The notes beneath the pieces were generated by a model that was given only the letters and a program-made list of their open reading frames with translations, ran no database searches and was not told the origin of the DNA. A program made the position numbers and the translations under genes. Of a stretch of DNA of 64,000 nucleotides, positions 54,259 through 64,000 are shown in pieces. The stretch's first letter is position 1. Each line of letters opens with the position of its first letter. Location of the stretch: positions 62,001 through 126,000 of the forward strand of contig CAWEMY010000004.1 in the NCBI GenBank assembly GCA_963810305.1. Reading direction: 5' to 3'. The DNA is from JACDCA01 sp963810305 (lineage in GTDB: Bacteria > Acidobacteriota > Vicinamibacteria > Vicinamibacterales > 2-12-FULL-66-21).

Positions 54259-55788
54259 CTACTCCACTCGGTAGTTCGGCGCTTCCTTCGTGATGATCAC
54301 GTCGTGAACGTGGCTTTCGCGGTGGCCGGCAGGTGTGATGCGGATCAGTCGCGCCTCTCGCTGGAGCGTGGGGATGTCCGGCGTGCCGCAGTAGCCCATG
54401 CCGGCCCGCAAACCGCCGGTGAGCTGGTGAATCATCGCGGCGACCGAGCCCTTGTGCGCGACGCGCCCCTCGATCCCTTCCGGCACGAGCTTCTCGCCGG
54501 TTTCCGGGTTCGCCTCGAGGTCGAACTCATCCTGGAAGTAGCGGTCGCGGCTGCCACGCCGCATCGCGCCGAGCGAGCCCATGCCGCGGTACTCCTTGAA
54601 GCTGCGTCCCTGGTAGAGAATCATCTCGCCGGGGCTCTCGTCGGTCCCGGCAAACAGGCTTCCGATCATCACCGTGCTGGCGCCGACGGCAATCGCCTTC
54701 GTGACATCGCCGGAGTACCGGATGCCGCCGTCGGCAATGACCGGCACTTTCTGACGCGCTGCCACCCGCGCGCATTCGGCGACGGCGGTGATCATCGGGA
54801 CGCCGATCCCGGCCACGACGCGCGTCGTGCAGATCGATCCCGCGCCGATCCCGACCTTGACCGCGTCGACGCCAAGATCGATCAACGCCTCGGTGGCCTC
54901 GCCGGTGGCGACGTTGCCGGCGACGAGATCCACGCCGGCGTAGTCGCGGCGGACCCGGCGGACCATGTCCAGCACGCCCTGTGAGTGACCGTGCGCCGTG
55001 TCGATGACCAGGACGTCTACGCCGGCGTTGACGAGCGCCGCCGCTCGCTCCAGTGAATCCTTGCCGACGCCGATCGCCGCGCCGACGCGCAGCCGCCCGA
55101 GGCTGTCCTTGCACGCGTTCGGATACGTGATCATCTTCTGAATGTCTTTGACGGTGATCAGCCCCTTGAGCATGAACCGGTCGTCGACGACCAGAAGCTT
55201 TTCGACCTTGTGGCGATGGAGGAACTCGCGGGCCTGCTCGAGCGTCGTGCCGACCGGCACCGTGAACAGCGGCTCCCGCGTCATGATGTCGGCGATCGGA
55301 CGCTCCAGGTTCGACTCGAACCGCAGGTCGCGGTTGGTCAGGATGCCGACCAGCCGCCCTTCCTTGCTCCCGTCCTCGGTGATCGGCACACCCGAGATCC
55401 GGTACTTCTTCATCAGCTCGAGCGCTTCGAAGATGCGGTTGTTCGGCGACAGCGTGATCGGATCGACGATCATCCCGCTCTCGGACCGCTTGACGCGATC
55501 CACCTCGGACGCCTGCTCGGCGACGCTGAGGTTCTTGTGGATGAAGCCGATGCCCCCTTGCTGCGCCATGGCGATCGCGAGGCGCGACTCGGTGACGGTA
55601 TCCATCGCCGCGCTGAGCAGCGGCACGTTGACGCGGATGTTGCGGGTGAGCCTGGACGAGACGTCCACCGCGCTCGGAAGGACCTGCGAGTGCCGCGGTA
55701 CCAGCAGCACATCATCGAAGGTCAGGGCGGTGGTGAGACCAACGGAGATCTGGTCAGTGTTCAGAACGTCGGTTCGTGTTTTCTCCAT
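54259..55788 (-). CDS. guaB: IMP dehydrogenase
   Basis: The 509-residue enzyme converts IMP to XMP with NAD, the first step of GMP synthesis. It has VGLTTALTFDDVLLVPRHSQ at the N-terminus and two CBS domains (about 115-225). The substrate-binding loop GVGIGAGSICTTRVVAGIG carries the catalytic Cys. The phosphate-site segment PVIADGGIRYSGDVTKAIAV follows, then the flap region YRGMGSLGAM. The C-terminus ends HVHDVIITKEAPNYRVE. The frame is complete. It lies 70 bases downstream of secA on the same strand. Confidence 0.97.
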   Translation of the reverse strand: MEKTRTDVLNTDQISVGLTTALTFDDVLLVPRHSQVLPSAVDVSSRLTRNIRVNVPLLSAAMDTVTESRLAIAMAQQGGIGFIHKNLSVAEQASEVDRVKRSESGMIVDPITLSPNNRIFEALELMKKYRISGVPITEDGSKEGRLVGILTNRDLRFESNLERPIADIMTREPLFTVPVGTTLEQAREFLHRHKVEKLLVVDDRFMLKGLITVKDIQKMITYPNACKDSLGRLRVGAAIGVGKDSLERAAALVNAGVDVLVIDTAHGHSQGVLDMVRRVRRDYAGVDLVAGNVATGEATEALIDLGVDAVKVGIGAGSICTTRVVAGIGVPMITAVAECARVAARQKVPVIADGGIRYSGDVTKAIAVGASTVMIGSLFAGTDESPGEMILYQGRSFKEYRGMGSLGAMRRGSRDRYFQDEFDLEANPETGEKLVPEGIEGRVAHKGSVAAMIHQLTGGLRAGMGYCGTPDIPTLQREARLIRITPAGHRESHVHDVIITKEAPNYRVE

Positions 55789-55858
55789 TAACCCTCGGTG
55801 CTGCGACTACCTATTACCGTGCATTTCGCACCGCGCCCCGCGCACTGCGCCCCGCGCC

Positions 55859-58800
<2,942 letters not shown>

Positions 58801-58845
58801 TCAGGAAGAAAGGCGTAAGGATATCCAATGATTGTAGCAAACAGC

Positions 58846-58910
58846 GGGGTGCGGAGGGGTGCGAAGGGTGCGACGGGTGCGAAGGAGTGCGACGGGTGCG
58901 AAGGGGTGCT
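58846..58910. repeat. GGGTGCGA-type tandem repeat upstream of secA
   Basis: GGGTGCGA or close variants (gggtgcgga, gggtgcgaa, gggtgcgac, gagtgcgac) repeat about seven times at 9-10 base spacing. The array fills the space between the secA start and the M23 peptidase stop. It overlaps the probable secA promoter region. Confidence 0.75.
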
Positions 58911-59832
58911 ATCGCCCGGCGAGGAGGCGAAGCGGATTGGTGAGCTGCCCGTTGACCAGAACTTCGTAGTGCAGATGCGGACTGGTGGAGCGGCCGGTCG
59001 AACCGACGAAGCCGATCACCTGCCCGCGGCGCACCGCCTGGCCCGCATCGACCGCGTACCGGGAGAGATGGCCGTAGCGCGTGGTGATCCCGAAGCCGTG
59101 GTCGATGGTGATCAGGTTGCCGTAACTGCCATTCGCGGCGGCGCTCTCGATGACGCCGTCGGCGGGGGAGTAGATCTCCTGGCCGTGGTTCGCGGAGATG
59201 TCGAGCCCCGGGTGGAACGTCGGGTCGCCGTTGAACGGGTCGGTCCTGCTGCCGTAACTGGAGGTGATCCATCCGGCCAGCGGCCACATCGACGGCGTTG
59301 CGGCGGCCAGCGCCTGGCGCCGCTCCACCCCGGATCGGACGCTGAGAAGGCGCGTTTCCATGGCACCCAGCAGGTCCCGGAGCACGGCAAACGCCTGATC
59401 GGGGAACCCGCCGCTGAGCAGCGGCGAACTGAGTGAGGCCCCGCCCATGGCGCGGGCCCGTACCCGCTGCGGCAGGCGATTGATGGCGGACTGCGCCGAA
59501 GGATCGACCTTGGCGCGTACGCCGATGTCATCGACTGCGGTCTGGAGCGAGGAGATCTGGGACGCGAGCTGGCCCGTGGCTTCGCGGTAGCTGGCGTTCT
59601 CCATTCGCAACAGCGCGTTCTGGGTCTCCAGCTCGCTGATGGTGGTGTGCGCGCTCCAGCGCGCGCCGAGGCCAACCAGCAGGGGGATGGTGATGGCGCA
59701 GGCACCCACCGCCGCCACCGGCAGCAACGGAAGGGAAAACCGCAGGACACCCCGTCTGGTGCGGATGGCAAACGCGATGGTCGTTCGCTTTGTGGGCAGG
59801 CTTTGCTTTTTCAGAACACATGAGTCTACCAC
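58909..59832 (-). CDS. M23-family (LytM-like) peptidoglycan endopeptidase
   Basis: The 307-residue protein has an N-terminal cytoplasmic stretch and a membrane anchor, LPVAAVGACAITIPLLVGLG. A coiled coil follows, ISELETQNALLRMENASYRE. The C-terminal LytM domain has SYGSRTDPFNGDPTFHPGLD (zinc ligands His and Asp). It continues GNLITIDHGFGITTRYGHLS and ends GRSTSPHLHYEVLVNGQ with H-x-H. All zinc-binding residues are present, so it is probably an active cell-wall hydrolase. It starts two bases after the comM stop. Confidence 0.88.
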   Translation of the reverse strand: MVDSCVLKKQSLPTKRTTIAFAIRTRRGVLRFSLPLLPVAAVGACAITIPLLVGLGARWSAHTTISELETQNALLRMENASYREATGQLASQISSLQTAVDDIGVRAKVDPSAQSAINRLPQRVRARAMGGASLSSPLLSGGFPDQAFAVLRDLLGAMETRLLSVRSGVERRQALAAATPSMWPLAGWITSSYGSRTDPFNGDPTFHPGLDISANHGQEIYSPADGVIESAAANGSYGNLITIDHGFGITTRYGHLSRYAVDAGQAVRRGQVIGFVGSTGRSTSPHLHYEVLVNGQLTNPLRLLAGR

Positions 59833-59834
59833 AG

Positions 59835-61337
59835 CTAGCCCTCCCCCCTGAACTGGAGCGCCTCGGCGACATGGTCTACGCCAATTGCGTCGGCGGACGC
59901 AAGGTCAGCAATAGTTCTGGCGACCCGCAGCACCCGGTCGTGGCCCCGGGCCGTGAGTGACAGCCGGGTCAAAGCGCCGGCAAACATCTTTCGCGCATCG
60001 TCGGCGAGTGCGGTTGCGCGCTTGAGCGAACGGCCGTGCAGGCGGCAATTCAGCCCGCCGTCGCGCTGCATCTGCCGCGCGCGAGCCGCCACGACCCGCT
60101 CCCGAATCGCCGCGGACGGCTCGCCGCCGGCGGCGTCGGCAAGTTCCCGCGCCGGCATCGCCGCAACCGGCACCGTGAGGTCGAGCCGATCGCGCAGCGG
60201 CCCGGACAGGCGCGAGCCGTATCGCGCGATCTGCTGCGGCGTGCATCGGCAGACCCGGACCGCGTCGCCGAAATATCCGCAAGGGCATGGATTCATCGCC
60301 CCCACGAGCATGAACTCCGCGGGGAACGTGACCGTCCGCGCGGCGCGCGCGATCCTGACGCAGCCCTCCTCGATCGGTTGCCGTAACACTTCGAGCACGT
60401 GCCGGCTGAACTCGGGCATCTCGTCGAGGAAGAGCACGCCATGATGGGCGAGGCTGATCTCGCCAGGCCGCGGATTGGTACCGCCCCCGACCAGTGCAAC
60501 GTTCGAAATGGTGTGGTGGGGGGCGCGGAACGGACGCGACGACAGCAGGCCCGCACCCGCGGGCACCAGACCCGCCACCGAGTGAATGGAGGTGACCGCC
60601 AGCGCCTCGTCGAAGGTCAACGGAGGCATCACGCCACCGAGCCGTCGCGCCATCATTGTCTTGCCCGATCCGGGCGGGCCGATCATGAGCGTGTTATGAC
60701 CGCCCGCTGCCGCAATCTCGAGCGCGCGCCTCGCCATCGCCTGGCCGTGGACGTCAGCGAAGTCGCCATCGAAGGATGGTGGAGGCACGTTGGCACGCGC
60801 CGGCGGCTCGGACTGCTCGAACCGGTCCGGCTCGTTGAGTGCCGACACCGCTTCCGCAAGCGATCGCACACCGTACAGGCAGAGCCCGCGGACGACAGCC
60901 GCTTCGGCGTGGTTGGGCCAGGGCAGGAGGAGGGCGCGAACGTTGTCGCGCCGGGCGGCCGCGGCCACCGGCAGAACGCCGCGCGCAGCCTGTATCCCGC
61001 CATCGAGTGAAAGCTCCCCGATCAGAAGAATGTCTCGAATGTCACGCCGGCGTACGCAGCCTGAGGCCGCCAGGACGCCGAGTGCAATCGGCAGGTCGAA
61101 CGAAGCGCCAGCCTTGCGGATGTCGGCCGGGGCGAGGTTGACGGTGATTCGGTGGGGCGGAAAATCGAAACCTGAATTCCTGATGGCGCTGCGGACGCGA
61201 TCCCGGCTTTCTCGGACAGATGCGTCCGGCAGGCCGACCATGTTGAAGGCGGGCAGGCCGAATGAGACGTCTACTTCGACCTGGACCTGGCAGGCCTCGA
61301 TCCCGAAGACCGCTGCGGTCCGCATGCACGCCAGCAC
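59835..61337 (-). CDS. comM: ComM/YifB-type Mg-chelatase-like helicase
   Basis: The 500-residue protein has the N-terminal Lon-protease-like domain FGIEACQVQVEVDVSFGLPA, with VGLPDASVRESRDRVRSAIR. The AAA+ domain has Walker A TLMIGPPGSGKTMMARRLGG and Walker B GVLFLDEMPEFSRHVLEVLR. A C-terminal zinc-like motif, NPCPCGYFGD...CRCTPQQI, follows. ComM is a branch-migration helicase that extends heteroduplexes during natural transformation. Together with the ComEA remnant it hints that the lineage was once competent. The frame is intact. Confidence 0.93.
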   Translation of the reverse strand: MLACMRTAAVFGIEACQVQVEVDVSFGLPAFNMVGLPDASVRESRDRVRSAIRNSGFDFPPHRITVNLAPADIRKAGASFDLPIALGVLAASGCVRRRDIRDILLIGELSLDGGIQAARGVLPVAAAARRDNVRALLLPWPNHAEAAVVRGLCLYGVRSLAEAVSALNEPDRFEQSEPPARANVPPPSFDGDFADVHGQAMARRALEIAAAGGHNTLMIGPPGSGKTMMARRLGGVMPPLTFDEALAVTSIHSVAGLVPAGAGLLSSRPFRAPHHTISNVALVGGGTNPRPGEISLAHHGVLFLDEMPEFSRHVLEVLRQPIEEGCVRIARAARTVTFPAEFMLVGAMNPCPCGYFGDAVRVCRCTPQQIARYGSRLSGPLRDRLDLTVPVAAMPARELADAAGGEPSAAIRERVVAARARQMQRDGGLNCRLHGRSLKRATALADDARKMFAGALTRLSLTARGHDRVLRVARTIADLASADAIGVDHVAEALQFRGEG

Positions 61338-61438
61338 ACGGCCGATGAATGCAAGGGAACTCGCGCGTGTGAATACGCGAGAATCCGCGAGTGGTCTCCG
61401 AAAGAGCGCAGATTCTGCCGCACCGCCCGCGGGTGCGG

Positions 61439-63166
61439 TTAGCGCTTTTTGATAAGGAGCTTTTTGCCGACCGTGAGCGCGCTGCCGCGCAGGCTGTTCC
61501 AGCTCTTGATCTTGTCGACAGTCGTATTGAAGAGGCGCGCGATGGAGGACAGCGTATCGCCGCGCCGGACGCGGTAATAGGTGCTCGGGTTTCGCGATGA
61601 CGCCCGACCGGCGTCCGGCACAGCCGCCGAGCCCGTCACGGGACGCGACGCCAGGACGGGGGGCGCCGAGCGCTCCGTGCGGGTCGCCAGCAGCGTGGTC
61701 GGCGCGCGTGGGATCAGAAGCTCCTGCCCGACGCGCACCTTGGATTTGGCCGAGAGACTGTTCGCGGCGGCGAGTTCGGTTTTGCTGACCCGCAGTTTGC
61801 GCGCGATCGTGGCGAGCGACTCGCCGCGCCGGACGGTATGCCAGTTGAGCGAGTTGAGGTCGGATGCACGGGCCGAGGCGAGCCGCGCCCGAACCTGCTC
61901 GCCAGTGCCCGCTGGCACCTTCAGCTCGTAATCCGGGTACTTGTGAGGCGTCGTCCAGCGCCGCAACTCGGGATTGAGCGACTGGATCTCATCAACCGAG
62001 GACCCTGACCACTCTGCGACCCGGCGCAAGTCGACAGCGCGCTCGACCGGCACCCTGTCGTAGCCGATCGGCTCGGCGGTCGCCATCTCGAATCCGTACT
62101 GCGCGGGGTTACGGCCGACGACGATGGCCGCGAGAATCAGCGGCACGTACTCGCGCGTCTCCCTCGGCAGGTAGCGCGATGATTCCGTCAGCTCCCAGAA
62201 ATCCGTCTTGCCGGCGCTTTTCATCGCGCGCTGGACGCGCCCCTGGCCGCCGTTATACGCGGCGAGGACGAGGTGCCAGTCCCCGTCGAACATCGTCGAC
62301 AGCATCTTCAGGTACTGAGCGGCAGCGACCGTGGACTTCTCGAAATCCGATCGTTCGTCGATGAACCAGTTGGTCTTCAGACCGTGATCCTGCGCCGTCG
62401 GCACCATGAACTGCCACGGGCCCTTGGCCTTGGATTTCGACAGCGCGTTGGTCTTGAAGCCGCTCTCGATGATCGGGATGAAGGCGAGATCCAGAGGCAG
62501 CCCCTCGGCCCGGAAGACGTTCTGGATCATCGGCAGGTACCGGGCGCCGCGCGTGAGGCTTTCCTGCACGTAATCGCGAAGCCGCCCCTGCAACAGCTCG
62601 ACGGAGGCCAGGACGCGCTCGTTGAGGGGAATCGGAATGTCGTGAGCCGTCCTGGCGAGATCGGCGGTGACCGCCTCTTTCGTCTCGCTGCCGACGTCAG
62701 GCTTGGGGAAAGTCGCGATCTTCAGCAGCTCGTCGATCGATGCCGGCTCGTACTTCTTCTCCGCGAAACCGTCACCCTTCGCCAGCGCGCTCACCTCGTG
62801 GGCGCTGATCCTGTCGATCAGACGGTCGAAGTGTTCGCGCATCCGGGGGTCGGTTCGCGCCCCGTATCTCGACTCGAGCAGCACGTCGACCGCGCGATCG
62901 AACTCCGTCCGTGCGCGATCGAGATGCCCCAGCTTCAGCTCCCGCTCGCCGTTATCGAAATGCTTCTGGGAAGTGGCAATCAGCGTGACCACCGGATCCG
63001 CCGGGGTTTGCGCCGGAGTGCTGTTCTGCGCAACCGGGGCCGAGGCTGCCGGTGCCACTGGCGTCGCCGATGGGGTGATCTGCGGCTGCGGGTTCCCGCC
63101 GCACGCGATGATCGTGGTCGACAGACCAAAGCCCGCAATTGTGCGCAGCCAGCTGCGTGATGTCAT
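61439..63166 (-). CDS. LysM-containing membrane-bound lytic transglycosylase (MltD-like)
   Basis: The 575-residue protein begins with a lipoprotein signal, FGLSTTIIACGGNPQ, with lipobox I-I-A-C. A helical region is followed by an SLT-type catalytic domain: DLAFIPIIESGFKTNALSKS (catalytic Glu in IIESGF), then AKGPWQFMVPTAQDHGLKTN, and VLAAYNGGQGRVQRAMK. Two LysM repeats lie near the C-terminus: TVRRGESLATIARKLRVSKT and YYRVRRGDTLSSIARLFNTT. A third, degenerate one lies upstream of them. It cleaves peptidoglycan to make 1,6-anhydromuropeptides and probably acts in growth or in inserting envelope structures. Direct repeats lie upstream at 63352-63382. Confidence 0.9.
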   Translation of the reverse strand: MTSRSWLRTIAGFGLSTTIIACGGNPQPQITPSATPVAPAASAPVAQNSTPAQTPADPVVTLIATSQKHFDNGERELKLGHLDRARTEFDRAVDVLLESRYGARTDPRMREHFDRLIDRISAHEVSALAKGDGFAEKKYEPASIDELLKIATFPKPDVGSETKEAVTADLARTAHDIPIPLNERVLASVELLQGRLRDYVQESLTRGARYLPMIQNVFRAEGLPLDLAFIPIIESGFKTNALSKSKAKGPWQFMVPTAQDHGLKTNWFIDERSDFEKSTVAAAQYLKMLSTMFDGDWHLVLAAYNGGQGRVQRAMKSAGKTDFWELTESSRYLPRETREYVPLILAAIVVGRNPAQYGFEMATAEPIGYDRVPVERAVDLRRVAEWSGSSVDEIQSLNPELRRWTTPHKYPDYELKVPAGTGEQVRARLASARASDLNSLNWHTVRRGESLATIARKLRVSKTELAAANSLSAKSKVRVGQELLIPRAPTTLLATRTERSAPPVLASRPVTGSAAVPDAGRASSRNPSTYYRVRRGDTLSSIARLFNTTVDKIKSWNSLRGSALTVGKKLLIKKR

Positions 63167-63280
63167 ATACGACGCTCCCGCGAAGACCTCACCGTCCGCA
63201 TCAGCTATGGCTCTGCAACGGCGGTGCCCTGTTGAGGTTTCCGTGAGCCGCCTGTGAAGCCCCGAAGGCGGCGTAACTCA

Positions 63281-63297
63281 TTCCGCCGTAAGCGGAA
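63281..63297. repeat. Small perfect hairpin
   Basis: TTCCGC (63281-63286) pairs with GCGGAA (63292-63297) around CGTAA. It lies in the 248-base region between the transglycosylase and the aldehyde dehydrogenase genes and could be the terminator of the latter (minus orientation), though no T-run follows. Confidence 0.35.
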
Positions 63298-63351
63298 AGT
63301 CGTACAAGATTGCTGGGGCCGAAAGAATAACACCCGGGGTGGAGCAGGTCA

Positions 63352-63382
63352 ACACTAAACCTGACAGCCTCGACACTAAACC
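63352..63382. promoter_or_regulatory. Direct repeat ACACTAAACC, 21 bp apart
   Basis: ACACTAAACC occurs at 63352-63361 and 63373-63382. In minus orientation both copies read GGTTTAGTGT followed by Y-G-A. The 21-bp period places both on the same helix face. The site lies 186-216 bases upstream of the transglycosylase start and just after the aldehyde dehydrogenase stop. It looks like a protein-binding site, but nothing identifies the protein. Confidence 0.4.
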
Positions 63383-63414
63383 AACAGACTCAACAGTAAG
63401 CGTCGTTTTCCCGG

Positions 63415-64000
63415 TCACGTGCGCCACCCGGCCTGGACGAAAACCCGGTGCTGCTCGCCAAGGTCCCGCGCCGCCGGTGTCACGATCGTCCGCTCGCCGA
63501 TTACAATTTTGCGGCCCTGTCGGACCGCCAGGCGAACGTCTTCTTCGCATACGAAGTCGGCAGCCTTTTCTACAGTTCCCCTTTCGACCGTCGCCGCCTG
63601 CTCGCGGACCGGCGTGGGCGTGGGACTCAGTGGTGCGGTGATTCCCTTCGGCGGCGCCGGGGCTGGTGCGGCGTACCCTCGCGACGTGAGGAATTCATCG
63701 ATCCGCCTGGCAAGCGATGCGGCCGCGATACCCGCAGGCGGCGGCGTGGCCGCAACTTTTGGTAGCGATGCCGGACCTGCGCTGGGCCTGGAGGCTGTCG
63801 CCTCTGGCCGCGGCGACACTGGCGCCGGTGAAGTCTCCCACGCGAGCCGCTTGATGTTGAGGAGGTGGCGCGGCGAGATGTTGTCTGACGTGATGTTGCC
63901 GCCCCAGCCGCCGCACCCCAGCGTCATTGAGGGATCGAGAGAAGTTGTGAACCCGATCGAGCCGAGAGTCGTCGGCGTATTGACGACGATCCTGAATGCC
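63415..64000 (-). CDS. Microcompartment CoA-acylating aldehyde dehydrogenase, 3' part
   Basis: The frame is open to the right edge and shows the C-terminal 194 residues. RIVVNTPTTLGSIGFTTSLD and MTLGCGGWGGNITSDNISPR, then HLLNIKRLAWE, match the end of EutE/PduP-like acetylating aldehyde dehydrogenases from bacterial microcompartments. These convert an aldehyde and CoA to acyl-CoA inside a protein shell. After a Pro/Ala-rich linker comes GIAAASLARRIDEFLTSRGY, an amphipathic helix of the kind that targets enzymes into shells (encapsulation peptide). After a second linker there is a further small domain with EEDVRLAVRQGRKIVIGERT and IVTPAARDLGEQ. That tail resembles a segment seen near EutT-type proteins. 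The shell genes would lie beyond the window. Confidence 0.85.
   Translation of the reverse strand, partial: AFRIVVNTPTTLGSIGFTTSLDPSMTLGCGGWGGNITSDNISPRHLLNIKRLAWETSPAPVSPRPEATASRPSAGPASLPKVAATPPPAGIAAASLARRIDEFLTSRGYAAPAPAPPKGITAPLSPTPTPVREQAATVERGTVEKAADFVCEEDVRLAVRQGRKIVIGERTIVTPAARDLGEQHRVFVQAGWRT

Overview
The window is G+C-rich bacterial DNA with dense gene packing, many GTGA/ATGA stop-start overlaps and diderm (outer-membrane) machinery. The protein repertoire points to an environmental Acidobacteriota-like organism, possibly of the Vicinamibacteria type: RTATGV-type sigma-54 activators, LIC_10190-like membrane proteins, a lasso-type RiPP locus, microcompartment-type aldehyde dehydrogenase, and short G/C-rich intergenic tandem repeats. 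That placement is inference. More than 20 apparent single-base frameshifts interrupt otherwise conserved genes, including two in secA. I read most of them as indel errors in a long-read or metagenome-derived assembly, and I annotate those genes as single loci.

Layout. (1) 1-674: a truncated TIR-domain protein and a ComEA-like helix-hairpin-helix remnant. (2) 0.9-28.1 kb: an exopolysaccharide locus. It has a flippase, a REC-GAF-GGDEF diguanylate cyclase, a degenerate NtrC-type regulator resembling the VpsR/FleQ situation, a beta-barrel outer-membrane protein, a Wza-like exporter and a Wzc-like co-polymerase/tyrosine kinase. Nine GT4-type glycosyltransferase modules follow, with two methyltransferase modules, two polymerase/ligase-like membrane proteins, an initiating phosphoglycosyl transferase and a geranylgeranyl-reductase-like flavoprotein. 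A dyad motif, TGTATC-N6-GATACA, lies in two promoter regions of this locus. (3) 28.2-36.2 kb: a RiPP locus of lasso-peptide type. On the minus strand are a PqqD-like leader-binding protein (B1), an asparagine-synthetase-like cyclase (C), a 56-residue precursor (A), an HPr-kinase-like peptide kinase (K) and a transglutaminase-like protease (B2). On the plus strand are a PF14907-type nucleotidyltransferase, a GT87-like membrane protein and an ABC exporter (D). The precursor breaks the canonical lasso rules and was not called as a gene by length. This is the most promising undescribed system here.

(4) 36.4-45.9 kb: a HAD phosphatase, a small exported protein, a HEAT-repeat/degenerate GT2 pair, a large membrane protein, a sigma-54 activator with a variant GAFTGA loop, a structured leader followed by a lipoprotein, and a DxDxDG calcium-motif protein. 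(5) 46.0-63.2 kb: housekeeping. This includes the glycine cleavage operon gcvT-gcvH-gcvP, a class IV aminotransferase, NAD(P)HX repair (nnr) with tsaE, an exported intradiol-dioxygenase-fold protein, guaB, secA, a comM/M23-peptidase pair and a LysM lytic transglycosylase. (6) 63.4-64.0 kb: the C-terminal end of a bacterial-microcompartment CoA-acylating aldehyde dehydrogenase with an encapsulation-peptide-like helix, so a microcompartment locus probably continues beyond the right edge.

The diguanylate cyclase, the degenerate activator and the shared operator suggest c-di-GMP-linked control of polysaccharide synthesis. A weaker copy of the same operator between the RiPP operon and the HAD gene raises the possibility of co-regulation.
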